Source: a virus. From it: DNA of 47,649 nucleotides. The notes under the pieces are model-generated. The model was not told where the DNA came from. It searched no databases and worked only from the letters and a program-made list of their open reading frames with translations. Below are positions 22,530-30,405 of this stretch, one piece after another; positions within the stretch are counted from its first letter, which is position 1, and each line of letters begins with the position of its first letter. The translations under genes were made by a program, and so were the position numbers. The stretch covers positions 1 to 47,649 of the IMG/VR virus record IMGVR_UViG_3300047388_000154. One strand, 5' to 3'.

Positions 22530-23107
22530 TCGAGATCAAGAGCATCGGCGGCACCGTGCTGTACGTCGCGCAGGACGCGAATGATGTGCGCTCGGCCGTG
22601 GAAGAGGCCGTCGCCAAGCGGGCGAACCTGGTCGGGGCGAACCTGCGCGGGGCGTACCTGGGCGGGGCGAACCTGCGCGGGGCGTACCTGGACGGGGCGA
22701 ACCTGCGCGGGGCGTACCTGCGCGGGGCGAACCTGCGCGGGGCGTACCTGGGCGGGGCGAACCTGGACGGGGCGAACCTGGACGGGGAGCTGTGGAGTGA
22801 AGTAGCCGTCCTCCTACGTACCGCTATCACGTCCATGAACGACTCCGGCCGCCACTGGATTCAGGGCACGGAGAGGAAAGAGCTGGAGGACGGCAGCATC
22901 GCCTTCTGCTCGATCGGGTCGGTGTACGCCCAGACGTCTCAGGCGGGCACGACTCGGGCAATCGCCATCTGGCTTCTCAACTCCGTGGCCGCCGGGTCGA
23001 TCGTCGACTTCAACGATCACAAGAGCACGACCTGGGAAGACGTCAAAGCCGTCTTCGCTGTCGCCATCAAGCATGCCGAGCGGTTTGCCTCGAAGGCGTC
23101 GGCATGA
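22526..23107 (+). CDS. Pentapeptide-repeat protein fused to DUF6197-like domain
   Basis: A GTG start overlaps the upstream stop. Residues about 33-87 are eleven perfect A(N/Y)LxG pentapeptides, the right-handed quadrilateral helix that in Qnr/MfpA proteins mimics DNA; eleven units make fewer than three turns. The C-terminal 105 residues (DSGRHWIQGTERKEL, IAFCSIGSVYA, AGSIVDFNDHKSTTWEDVKAVFAVAIKHAE) resemble DUF6197, an actinobacterial/phage domain with a CaxGA and W/FND pattern. The combination is unusual. A role against gyrase or in regulation is possible but not shown. Confidence 0.75.
   Translation: MIEIKSIGGTVLYVAQDANDVRSAVEEAVAKRANLVGANLRGAYLGGANLRGAYLDGANLRGAYLRGANLRGAYLGGANLDGANLDGELWSEVAVLLRTAITSMNDSGRHWIQGTERKELEDGSIAFCSIGSVYAQTSQAGTTRAIAIWLLNSVAAGSIVDFNDHKSTTWEDVKAVFAVAIKHAERFASKASA
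22622..22786 (+). repeat. Eleven tandem 15-bp repeats within the pentapeptide gene
   Basis: Each unit is a variant of GCGAACCTGCGCGGG, with changes nearly confined to codons 2 and 4. The high DNA identity points to recent unit expansion rather than old divergence. Confidence 0.85.
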
Positions 23108-23892
23108 AGCGCTGGGACGCAGCGGACGCAGTAGCCCGTGCCGTCGTCGTTACCTGGGCGATCGTTGCAGCGGCCCTGTTAGCCGCCGGGGTGATCTCGG
23201 TGGCCAGCATCAGCCCTAAGTCGAACGTCCAAACGATCTACATTCGAAACGTCTCGACCTATGTCGCCGACTCGGCGGTCAAGAACGCGCTCCCGGCGTT
23301 CAACGCCGCCGCGCACGAGGACTTCGCGCCGAGCTGGCACATCGACGCCAACCTCGTCTTCATCGGCAAGGCAGCCGCCCCCGTAGGCGCAAGCACAATC
23401 ACGATCGTCGACAAGGGGCCGGTGAAGGGTGCCTTGGCCTACCACGAGCTAGTCAACGGCGTCCCCGACTCGATCATCTACGCGGGCACGTCGCGGTACT
23501 ACGGCTACTCGTGGTCGGTCGCACTCACGCACGAGCTGTGGGAGCAGCTTGCGGACGTTCCCGCAGGCGCTGGCGCCGTATCCACGATGCAGGGGTCGGA
23601 CGGGACGATCTGGGCGCAGGAAGTAGCCGACCCAGTCGAGTCTGATGCCGACGCCTACACGCGCCCCGGAGCCGACGGACGTCCGGTGCTCATCTCCGAC
23701 TTCGTTACCCAGAAGTGGTTCGGGGCGCTCACGTCCGGCCCTTACGACTTCGCGAACCACATCCAGCAGCCCCTCCAGATCGACAAGGGCGGTTATGCGC
23801 AGTGGTGGGACGGGGTCACCTGGAACATCGTCGAGAACTTCCGCGGCGCGCGTGACCGCGGCTACCTGCTTGGCGATGGGAGCCTCTCGTGA
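23104..23892 (+). CDS. Membrane-anchored metalloprotease-like protein
   Basis: One N-terminal membrane anchor (VTWAIVAAALLAAGVISVASI) is followed by a secreted domain of about 225 residues. SVALTHELWEQLADV and later AQEVADPVESDAYT-like and VLISDFVTQKWF segments match a family of actinobacterial/phage proteins with an HELxE...DPVE pattern. The second His of a classical HExxH is absent, so activity is uncertain. The ATG overlaps the upstream stop. It may act in the cell envelope, for instance in exclusion or host surface change. Confidence 0.6.
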   Translation: MKRWDAADAVARAVVVTWAIVAAALLAAGVISVASISPKSNVQTIYIRNVSTYVADSAVKNALPAFNAAAHEDFAPSWHIDANLVFIGKAAAPVGASTITIVDKGPVKGALAYHELVNGVPDSIIYAGTSRYYGYSWSVALTHELWEQLADVPAGAGAVSTMQGSDGTIWAQEVADPVESDADAYTRPGADGRPVLISDFVTQKWFGALTSGPYDFANHIQQPLQIDKGGYAQWWDGVTWNIVENFRGARDRGYLLGDGSLS

Positions 23893-24083
23893 GCCTCATA
23901 GAACAGCTTCTCGAGGCGACCGACGGGCACACCTCAGGCTATGCAGGCGCTGCTCGCGATTGCCTGCGTCAGGCGGGAGAGTGCGTGCCTGAGTACGCGG
24001 CGGTATGGGTCGAGCAGGCGCAGGCCTTCGCGATGCTCGGAATCCTCCAGGAGCTGACGACCTGGATGGACGTTTCGCTGTGA
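23889..24083 (+). CDS. Hypothetical protein (64 aa)
   Basis: A GTG start overlaps the upstream stop (GTGA). The product is helical (LIEQLLEATDGHTSGYAGAARDCLRQAG, WVEQAQAFAMLGILQELTTWM). No family is recognised. Confidence 0.6.
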   Translation: MSLIEQLLEATDGHTSGYAGAARDCLRQAGECVPEYAAVWVEQAQAFAMLGILQELTTWMDVSL

Positions 24084-24247
24084 TTTTCGCCTCGGGTGAC
24101 ATCGCACAGGACGCGCTCGAGGCGCTGGCCGCCGAGTCGCCGACCGACACCTCCTCAGTCCTCGGCGAGGGGCACTCAGCGCCCGACCTCGAGTTCAGGG
24201 CCAAGTCCGGCCTGGACACGTTCCCTCCGACCCACCCAGACGCCTGA
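24080..24247 (+). CDS. Hypothetical protein (55 aa)
   Basis: A GTG overlaps the upstream stop (GTGA). The product is acidic (DALEALAAESPTDTSSVLGEGH) and has no recognised family. A 60-base gap without features follows. Confidence 0.5.
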   Translation: MIFASGDIAQDALEALAAESPTDTSSVLGEGHSAPDLEFRAKSGLDTFPPTHPDA

Positions 24248-24308
24248 TCCCCGTGTGGCTACACGCAATCGCGCTGTCCACGCCATCCGCTTGACCCAAA
24301 GGAGCAAC

Positions 24309-24566
24309 GTGCCCACAACACTCAGTTACGACGAAGCGGAGGCCATCGCGCTTGGGGGCGGACTCGCGACCCAAGAGGTATCGCGCCACCGTTGGTACAC
24401 GAAGCGCCTGGTCGTGTTCTCACACGGAGCTGAGCTGTTCGGCTTCTTCTACCTCGACCCCGCGACGGAGATGCAGGAGGACGGAGACGTCTTCGAGGCC
24501 GACCCCGTGCCTGTGTTCTCGGTGGTTGCGCGCGAAGTCACGACGACGATCTACGAGGCCGCATGA
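24309..24566 (+). CDS. Hypothetical protein (85 aa)
   Basis: A GTG start with AAAGGAG four bases upstream. The product is mixed alpha/beta (EAEAIALGGGLATQEVSRHRWYTKRLVVFSHG, FFYLDP) and acidic towards the end. No family is recognised. It overlaps the downstream nuclease start. Confidence 0.6.
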   Translation: MPTTLSYDEAEAIALGGGLATQEVSRHRWYTKRLVVFSHGAELFGFFYLDPATEMQEDGDVFEADPVPVFSVVAREVTTTIYEAA

Positions 24567-25396
24567 CCACACCCAAGCAAGCGAGGAAGAGCAGCGAGGA
24601 CGGGCCTAGAACTTACGCCTGGCCGCCGGTCGCGCCCCACGAGTTCGAGGTCATCTCTGTGACCAGCGCTCTCAAGGCGTTGCCAAAGCCTTTCCTGATC
24701 GGCTGGGCGGCCAAGATGTCGGCCGAGTTCGCCGTCGACAACCTCGACGTTCTCGTCGCGCTGAAGGAGAAAGGCGAGGAGCGCGCGGCCATCGACATGG
24801 TCAAGGGCGCTCGCTTCCGCGACATGAACAAGAAGGCCGACCGCGGAACGATCGTCCACGCGGCCGTCGAGGCGTACATCGCAGGCACGCAGGTCGACAA
24901 GGCCGAGGTCGAGGTGCAGCTCGCGGAGAAGCGCGTCCCCAAGGCGATGTGGAAGAGCGCGCACCTGATGATCTCCGGCGTCTACTCGTACCTGCAGGAC
25001 ACCGAGCCTGAGATCTACAGGAGCGAGTCGACGGTCTACTCCCGCACGCACGGGTACGCAGGAACGGCCGACCTCTTCGCCCGCACGCACGTTGGCTCGA
25101 GCCGGGTGCCTGTCGTCATCGACATCAAGACGTCCAAGAGCATCTACGACGAGGTCGCGCTCCAGCTCATCGGCTACGCACGCGCCGACTTCGTGGGGTT
25201 GGACGACGGCACCGAGGAGCCGCTCATACCGACGGATGAGCCGATCGAGTACGGCGTCGTCGTGCGGCCGACGCCGAGCGGTAAGTACGAAACCGCGACG
25301 TTTGCCTTCAGCGATGCGCTCTACGACCGCTTCCTCGCGGTGCTTGCCGTCGCCAGCTCGGACGGGCTAGAGGCGCAGGCCCGGAGGCCGTCGTGA
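24563..25396 (+). CDS. PD-(D/E)XK nuclease, RecB/Cas4-like
   Basis: A 277-residue exonuclease-type protein. The family motifs appear in order: RGTIVHAAVEAYI (His motif), GYAGTADLFART (motif II Asp), VPVVIDIKTSKS (motif III DxK) and VALQLIGYARADF (the QxxxY motif typical of RecB/Cas4). Four iron-sulfur Cys, as in true Cas4, are not seen. In phages these nucleases process ends for recombination and replication. The next genes, including an OB-like protein and PrimPol, support that setting. Confidence 0.82.
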   Translation: MTTPKQARKSSEDGPRTYAWPPVAPHEFEVISVTSALKALPKPFLIGWAAKMSAEFAVDNLDVLVALKEKGEERAAIDMVKGARFRDMNKKADRGTIVHAAVEAYIAGTQVDKAEVEVQLAEKRVPKAMWKSAHLMISGVYSYLQDTEPEIYRSESTVYSRTHGYAGTADLFARTHVGSSRVPVVIDIKTSKSIYDEVALQLIGYARADFVGLDDGTEEPLIPTDEPIEYGVVVRPTPSGKYETATFAFSDALYDRFLAVLAVASSDGLEAQARRPS

Positions 25397-25605
25397 ACGA
25401 CGGTCAGCGAGAGATGGCGATAAAGGTCGGCGATCTGCTGACACCGCTTCCTCTCATCAACCGCTTGGTCGCTGCACTCACCGAGATCGCGGAGGCCGAC
25501 TACCGCGGCAACCGCTCGCAGGAATCAGAGATCGCGCACAAGGCGCTGGTCGCTGAGGGCCTGAGGCATTCACCAACAACCACAGACAGAAAGGAGTTCC
25601 TTTGA
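25393..25605 (+). CDS. Hypothetical protein (70 aa)
   Basis: A GTG start overlaps the nuclease stop (GTGA). The product is helical (AIKVGDLLTPLPLINRLVAALTEIAEADYRGN), with a polar C-terminus. No family is recognised. It lies between the nuclease and the OB-like gene and may belong to that complex. Confidence 0.6.
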   Translation: MNDGQREMAIKVGDLLTPLPLINRLVAALTEIAEADYRGNRSQESEIAHKALVAEGLRHSPTTTDRKEFL

Positions 25606-26003
25606 GCTTCTGGGACACGCACGACGCCGGTAGCGGCGGGGGCGGCTACTTGTCGCCTGACGAAAAGGACGAGCTGATCGCGAACAAGACACCGTTCGAC
25701 GTCACGGCTGTTCGTCACGAAGCCGAGAACAAGTATGGCCCTCGCTTCGTCGTAACGCTCGTCCTCCCGGATCCGACGACGGGCGACAACGAGACGCGGA
25801 TGGTCGGATTCCCTCAGGGAAGTGGCGTCACTTCTCGTGACGATCTGCTCCAGGCCATGGTGGATGACCACTTCGGCGCAGGAGAGACGGAGCCGATCCC
25901 GTGCATCCTGACGAAGGGCGGTAACAGCTTCCTGCTCAAGCCTGCACCTGAGGTCGAGGCGGCTCCGGCCAAGGCGTCGGCGGCAAAGGCAAAGGCCAAG
26001 TAG
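25602..26003 (+). CDS. Putative ssDNA-binding, OB-like protein (133 aa)
   Basis: A TTG start with AAAGGAG upstream. It opens MSFWDTHDAGSGGGGYLSP and has the strand pattern TPFDVTAVRHEAENKYGPRFVVTLVLPDP, then RDDLLQAMVDDHF and an Ala/Lys-rich tail. Similar actinophage proteins beside Cas4/RecB-like nucleases and primases are taken to be single-strand-binding or recombination mediators. The tail is basic rather than the acidic tip of cellular SSB. Confidence 0.55.
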   Translation: MSFWDTHDAGSGGGGYLSPDEKDELIANKTPFDVTAVRHEAENKYGPRFVVTLVLPDPTTGDNETRMVGFPQGSGVTSRDDLLQAMVDDHFGAGETEPIPCILTKGGNSFLLKPAPEVEAAPAKASAAKAKAK

Positions 26004-26186
26004 ATGGCGACCGCTGCGAAGAAAGAGGTCATAACGTCGGCGGCGGGCGTCGGGCTGAATCTGACGATCGCCGAAGCAGCGACACTCGTCGCTTACCTCG
26101 ACACCTCGTCCGATCCTGGGTCGTTCCGGCGCGACAACCCTGAGCTGTACGACATTCAGAACGTCCTCGAGGGCGCGCTGGCGTGA
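26004..26186 (+). CDS. Hypothetical protein (60 aa)
   Basis: The ATG directly follows the upstream stop and the end overlaps the PrimPol start. The product is mostly helical (NLTIAEAATLVAYLDTSSDPG, LYDIQNVLEGALA). No family is recognised. Confidence 0.6.
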   Translation: MATAAKKEVITSAAGVGLNLTIAEAATLVAYLDTSSDPGSFRRDNPELYDIQNVLEGALA

Positions 26187-26968
26187 CGACGCTGGCCGAA
26201 GCTGCCGTCCTTCTCGCCCAGCGCGGCAACCGGGTGTTCCCGACGGGGGCCGACAAGGCTCCCCGCACGCCGCGGGGCTTCCACGACGGTACCACCGACA
26301 TCGGTGTCGTCGAGGGCTGGGACTGGGAGGGCGGTGGCATCGGCCTGGTGATACCCGACCGCGTCTTCGTGGTCGACGTCGACCCCCGCAACGGCGGTAC
26401 GGGAACGTGGAACGCCGCACAAGCGGGCCACAGCCTGCCAGGTACCAGAACTGTCCGCACGCAGTCGGGGGGGGTTCACCTCTACTACTCCCTGCCCGAC
26501 GACCGTGAGCTGCGTGGCAGCCTCGGGCCGGGGGTCGACATCAAGAAGCCGGGGCGCGGGTACGTGCTTGTGCCGCCGTCGCCAGGGTACTCCTTCCTGC
26601 GCGGCGGTAAGCCGTCCCCGGCCCCCGAGTGGCTGCTCGACGAGCTGACGCTCAACAAGCGGTCGGAGGGCACAGCATCGGCCCCGAAGTATTTCGCGCT
26701 CATGGGTGGCACCGGCTACGGCCTCGCAACTTTGCGTAACGCACTTATGCGTGTTCGCAACCAGGGCGAGGGCGGTAGGCGGGCGCTGCTCAACGCGGAG
26801 GCGTACACGCTCGGTTCGCTCTGTGCTGGCGGCGAGCTGGACGAGGACAAGGCGCTCGAGTCCCTGCTCGAAGCTGCCCTCGAGTCCGGCCTCTCAGAGA
26901 AGGACGCGCTATCCCGCATCCACAGCGGCTGGTGCGCTGGGCTGCTGAACCCGAGGAGTGCCGAGTGA
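26183..26968 (+). CDS. Stand-alone PrimPol-type primase/polymerase
   Basis: A 261-residue protein beginning at GTG. It matches the bifunctional DNA primase/polymerase N-terminal domain (archaeo-eukaryotic primase fold): AVLLAQRGNRVFPTGADKAP, the catalytic acids in VVDVDPRNGG (Asp65/Asp67), and TQSGGVHLYYSLP with the conserved His. The C-terminal 90 residues are helical (RRALLNAEAYTLGSLC) and resemble the linker found before a helicase in larger proteins, but no helicase follows. It would make primers for the family A polymerase encoded 1.1 kb downstream. Confidence 0.85.
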   Translation: MTTLAEAAVLLAQRGNRVFPTGADKAPRTPRGFHDGTTDIGVVEGWDWEGGGIGLVIPDRVFVVDVDPRNGGTGTWNAAQAGHSLPGTRTVRTQSGGVHLYYSLPDDRELRGSLGPGVDIKKPGRGYVLVPPSPGYSFLRGGKPSPAPEWLLDELTLNKRSEGTASAPKYFALMGGTGYGLATLRNALMRVRNQGEGGRRALLNAEAYTLGSLCAGGELDEDKALESLLEAALESGLSEKDALSRIHSGWCAGLLNPRSAE

Positions 26969-27177
26969 CTTGCACCTGTGACCCGCAGGCGTACGACCTA
27001 GGCCCCGAAGGACAGCGGCGCTACTTCGAGGATCGGTATTGCCCGATCCACGGCGAGGAGGCCATGGCCGTCTGCATGTGCGCAGCGGTCGACGCCGACA
27101 CAGGCGAGCGTAGTTGGAGGCCGTGCCCTTCCGCTCTGTGCGAGAGGCCGTCGCACCACCACGAGGCGTCGGCATGA
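26965..27177 (+). CDS. Cys/His-rich small protein (70 aa)
   Basis: A GTG overlaps the upstream stop. CTCDPQAYDLG, YCPIHGEEAMAVCMC and the later CPSALCERPSHHH give many possible metal ligands. No family is recognised. It is coupled to PrimPol. Confidence 0.6.
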   Translation: MTCTCDPQAYDLGPEGQRRYFEDRYCPIHGEEAMAVCMCAAVDADTGERSWRPCPSALCERPSHHHEASA

Positions 27178-27521
27178 CGACGCCCGCCGAGCGCACGGCC
27201 GAGACACGCCTGCTCAGGCTCTACGGCATCACGCTCGAGCAGTACGCGAAGATGCTCGCCTTCCAAGGCGGGTGCTGCGCGATCTGCAAGCGCCCCGCCG
27301 ACTCGATGTCGACGCGCATGAACGTCGACCACGACCACAAGACTCGCCAGGTTCGCGGATTGCTGTGCGCCTGGTGCAACCACAAGCGGCTACCGGCCAT
27401 GCACGACAGCCTCGAGTACGCCGCCAACACGGCCGCGTACCTTGCGCGCCCGCCAGCGGAGCGTGCCATCGGCGTCGTCATCTCGCCCGAGCAGCCGCCG
27501 AAGAAACGGAGGAAGCGATGA
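27174..27521 (+). CDS. Endonuclease VII-like HNH protein
   Basis: The ATG overlaps the upstream stop, giving 115 residues. The core is complete: LYGITLEQYAKMLAFQGGC, CAIC, NVDHDHKTRQVRGLLCAWCN. The N-terminal zinc module seen in the homologue at 3301-3831 is lacking, and the tail is basic (PKKRRKR). It may be a homing nuclease, or a resident resolvase acting on branched DNA, as it lies within the replication genes without visible disruption. Confidence 0.85.
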   Translation: MTTPAERTAETRLLRLYGITLEQYAKMLAFQGGCCAICKRPADSMSTRMNVDHDHKTRQVRGLLCAWCNHKRLPAMHDSLEYAANTAAYLARPPAERAIGVVISPEQPPKKRRKR

Positions 27522-27697
27522 AGTACGTCAGGTTCACGCTCACGCTGCCAAAGCCGCTGACCGGCGTCATGGAGTACGACGACCAGGAGTACGAAGACGC
27601 CGTCTCGAGCGGTGAGCTGTACTACCACGGCCTGAACTTCCTTCAGGCGGATGAGGCTCTTGTCTTGACCCACGAACTTGTGGAGTCGAGCGAGTGA
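27518..27697 (+). CDS. Hypothetical protein (59 aa)
   Basis: The ATG overlaps the upstream stop. A short beta-strand start (MKYVRFTLTLPKPLTGVMEYDD) is followed by an acidic helical part (LNFLQADEALVLTHELVESSE). No family is recognised. Confidence 0.6.
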   Translation: MKYVRFTLTLPKPLTGVMEYDDQEYEDAVSSGELYYHGLNFLQADEALVLTHELVESSE

Positions 27698-27852
27698 ACC
27701 CCGCCACCCGCATCGGCCGCACCGTCATCTTCCAGGGCGGCTGCGTGCATCGGCTCTCAGTGTTCACTTGGGCGCTCTGCGCGCTCGGCTTGAGAAGGCG
27801 TCTGAGGTTTGACGCCAACCACGCGCACCATGATCTCTGGTTGCGGTCGTGA
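27694..27852 (+). CDS. Hypothetical protein (52 aa)
   Basis: A GTG overlaps the upstream stop and the end overlaps the next GTG (both GTGA). The product is basic with a hydrophobic centre (VFTWALCALGLRRRL). It is supported mainly by coupling and by fitting the gap exactly. Confidence 0.5.
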   Translation: MNPATRIGRTVIFQGGCVHRLSVFTWALCALGLRRRLRFDANHAHHDLWLRS

Positions 27853-28094
27853 TACCGAACGACAACACCGACACGCTATACGCGGACTTCACGGTTCGCT
27901 CGCACCTCCTTCCCGCCAAGCGCCCGTGGCGCTACCGCCCCGGCGACCTTGTCCGTGTTGGCGGCGAGGTGGTACAAATCACTGACGGCTTCCTGCATGT
28001 AGTCCGTGCGCTTGGTCGCAGCCCGCAGGGAAGCGCACCGGCCGGAACGACGGTGCTGATAATCCGCTCGGTCGGCACTGGAGCATCGTTCTGA
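27849..28094 (+). CDS. Hypothetical beta-rich protein (81 aa)
   Basis: A GTG start overlaps the upstream stop. YRPGDLVRVGGEVVQITDGFLHVV suggests a small SH3/KOW-like barrel. It ends in a CTGA overlap with the DNA polymerase frame. No family is confirmed. Confidence 0.6.
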   Translation: MIPNDNTDTLYADFTVRSHLLPAKRPWRYRPGDLVRVGGEVVQITDGFLHVVRALGRSPQGSAPAGTTVLIIRSVGTGASF

Positions 28095-30013
28095 GCGCGA
28101 ACGATTACGTCGTCATCGACCTCGAGACAACGGGGAAGAACCCACTCCGCGACGAGCTGTTGTGCGTCGGTATCGGCGAAAAGGTCTACCCCGCTGAGGA
28201 GGGCCGGAAGATGGCCCGCCGTCTGATGGTTCGGCCTGGGACGACGATCGTCTGCGCGACGAACTTCGATCTGCGTTGGCTCATGCTCGAGGGCGCGAAG
28301 CTCGGCAAGAACGTGTCCTTCCACGACACGAAGGTGCTCGGTTGGATGCTTGACGGGACGCAACAACTAGACCTCGAATCACTGACTCAGAGGTACTGCG
28401 GCTACACGCCCGTCAAGGCGCTCAAGCAGCGTGCGGGGCGGGTCATGTTCGACCGCATGGCCAGCTCTCTCGGGGTCGAGGAGCTGGTGCCGATCGAGGA
28501 GGCGCCTTGGGACGAGCTGTCGGCCTACAACCGCTCAGACCTCAAGGCCGAGGCCGACCTCTACGAGGCCCTTCGCGCAGAGCTGAAGAGGACGGGGCAG
28601 TGGTCGCACTTCCTGAAGGAAGAGGCTCCGTTTTCTCGTCTCCTGGTCGAAGTCGAGGCCGCGGGAATGCCATTCGATCGCGAGGCCGCCGTCGAGATGC
28701 TCACCGATACGGACGGCGAGATGTCGCGGCTCAAGCAGCAGCTCGTCGAGATGACCGGCGCCCCGAACTTCAATCCCGGCAGCGGCGAGCAGGTCGCGCG
28801 CTTCCTCTACACCGAAGTGTGGGAACAAGATGTGCGCTTCCCGATTCCCAGGATTCTGGGAATGTCGAAGGAGGACAAGCGCGCGGCCGTCGAGCGCATA
28901 GCGCCGCCGCGTGTGCGCGTGACGAAGGTTGGCCGCGACTACGCGTACGGCGTGCTGCTGCTCGACGGTATGGGCCTGGCGCCGCCGAAGCGTGACAAGA
29001 AGCAGAAGACACCTCGGCCTTCGGTCAGCTCGAAGAAGCTGATGGTGCTCTACGGCAGCAACCCGTGGGTCGCCGGCTACATCGAGTGGCGCAAACACCA
29101 GAAGCTCGCGGGCTACCTGCGCGACTGGATCGAGCGCGTTCACGAGGGCAAGCTGTACGGGCGCTTCGATCAGTCGGGTACGGCCACTGGGCGGCTGGCT
29201 GCGCGAGAGCCGAACCTGCAGCAAGTGGCCAAGGAGAGCGGCGTCCGTGGCCTCTTCCGCGGGCCTCTATTCATCGGCGATTACGGCGGCCTTGAGGTGA
29301 GGATCAGTGCGCACTTCAGCCGCGACCCCGTGATGGTGGAGATCTTCGCTTCAGGCGGCGACCTCTACGGCACGTTGGCGGCCGAGGCATGGGGCGGCGA
29401 GCCGACGAAGGAGAACCCGAACCGCGCGCTGATGAAGGTCGTCATGCTAGGCAGCCAGTACGGCGCTGCGGGCGAGACGCTTTCAATGGTCATGTCCCTC
29501 GCAGGCATTCCGACGACTCCAGCCGAGGCCGACGGCTTCCTGCGCGACCTGAAGAAGACGCTGCCGCGCATGTTCGAGTGGCGGCAGGAGGTCATCGCGC
29601 AGGCCGAGAAGGACGGCTACGTCGAGACGCTCGCTGGTCGGCGACGTCAGCTCGTCGGCATTAAGAGCGCCGATTGGCAGAAGAAGGGGACGGCCGAGCG
29701 GCAAGCCGTCAGCACGAAGGTGCAGGGGTCGGCGGCCGACATCGTGCGGCGCGCGATGCTGGCTGCGCGCCAGGCCGTCGACCCGGTGGTTGCCCGCATG
29801 TGTCTACAAGTTCACGATGAGCTGCTTTGGGTCAGAGGGCCGGAGTGGTGTGAGGAAGCTGCAACAGAGCTGACCCACCTCTGTGAAACGGCTCACGGGT
29901 TCGATCTCACTGTGCCGCTGACGTTCGAGTCCAAGGTTGCAGAGAGCTGGGGCGAGAAGGGCGCAACCCCAGCGCACGCGGGCGCCTACGAGCAGCTCCA
30001 GGAGATCGTGTGA
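28091..30013 (+). CDS. polA: Family A DNA polymerase with 3'-5' exonuclease, CTG start
   Basis: A 640-residue replicative polymerase. The exonuclease motifs are YVVIDLETTG (I), ATNFDLRWL (II) and YNRSDLKAEADLY (III). The polymerase motifs are DYGGLEVRISAHF (A), RALMKVVMLGSQYG (B) and LQVHDELLWV (C). Exo motif I begins within the first ten residues. No ATG, GTG or TTG precedes it in frame; the first such codon, TTG at 28160, would delete it. A CTG that overlaps the upstream stop (CTGA), seven bases after GGAG, is the best start. There is no 5'-nuclease domain. Confidence 0.9.
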   Translation: MSANDYVVIDLETTGKNPLRDELLCVGIGEKVYPAEEGRKMARRLMVRPGTTIVCATNFDLRWLMLEGAKLGKNVSFHDTKVLGWMLDGTQQLDLESLTQRYCGYTPVKALKQRAGRVMFDRMASSLGVEELVPIEEAPWDELSAYNRSDLKAEADLYEALRAELKRTGQWSHFLKEEAPFSRLLVEVEAAGMPFDREAAVEMLTDTDGEMSRLKQQLVEMTGAPNFNPGSGEQVARFLYTEVWEQDVRFPIPRILGMSKEDKRAAVERIAPPRVRVTKVGRDYAYGVLLLDGMGLAPPKRDKKQKTPRPSVSSKKLMVLYGSNPWVAGYIEWRKHQKLAGYLRDWIERVHEGKLYGRFDQSGTATGRLAAREPNLQQVAKESGVRGLFRGPLFIGDYGGLEVRISAHFSRDPVMVEIFASGGDLYGTLAAEAWGGEPTKENPNRALMKVVMLGSQYGAAGETLSMVMSLAGIPTTPAEADGFLRDLKKTLPRMFEWRQEVIAQAEKDGYVETLAGRRRQLVGIKSADWQKKGTAERQAVSTKVQGSAADIVRRAMLAARQAVDPVVARMCLQVHDELLWVRGPEWCEEAATELTHLCETAHGFDLTVPLTFESKVAESWGEKGATPAHAGAYEQLQEIV

Positions 30014-30405
30014 GCGGCGAAGTGATGTGGGCCGCTGGGCTTTTCGAGGGTGAGGGGTGCTTCTCAATGCAGAGGCGCAACAGAAACTGCCGCGGCTCTC
30101 TGCGCCACGTCCTTCTCTCAGCGACTCTGTCCACGACTGACGAAGACGTACTCCGGCGCTTTGTGGCAGCCGTGGGTATGGGACGTGTGTCCGGGCCTCG
30201 CTTACTCGTCAACAAGAGGTGTAAGCCAGTCTGGTACTGGTCGGTGAGTGGGCAGAAGGTGGAGCACCTCTACGCCTTGCTGGAGGCAGGGCTAGGTGCA
30301 AGGCGACGCGCTCGCTACGCGGAGCTGCTGGAAGAGCGTCGTGCGTATGAGGCTGCGACCCACCGCAACGGACGGATTCGACATACAACAGGAGGAACCA
30401 CTTGA
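30010..30405 (+). CDS. LAGLIDADG homing endonuclease
   Basis: A GTG overlaps the polymerase stop (GTGA). VMWAAGLFEGEGCF is a single LAGLIDADG motif, followed by the beta-sheet pattern LSATLSTTDEDVLRRFVAAVGMG and KPVWYWSVSG. One motif per chain means it works as a homodimer. The length (131 residues) is usual. It sits immediately behind the polymerase gene, a common target of such elements. Confidence 0.85.
   Translation: MSGEVMWAAGLFEGEGCFSMQRRNRNCRGSLRHVLLSATLSTTDEDVLRRFVAAVGMGRVSGPRLLVNKRCKPVWYWSVSGQKVEHLYALLEAGLGARRRARYAELLEERRAYEAATHRNGRIRHTTGGTT

Noticed and set aside
22622-22786. Tandem 15-bp repeats looking like a CRISPR or minisatellite
   Set aside because: They have no spacers and encode in-frame A(N/Y)LxG pentapeptides, so they are coding repeats.
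22441-22836. Minus-strand frame rich in RFAPRRYAP-type repeats
   Set aside because: It is the complement of the pentapeptide gene; the repetition comes from the real gene on the plus strand.
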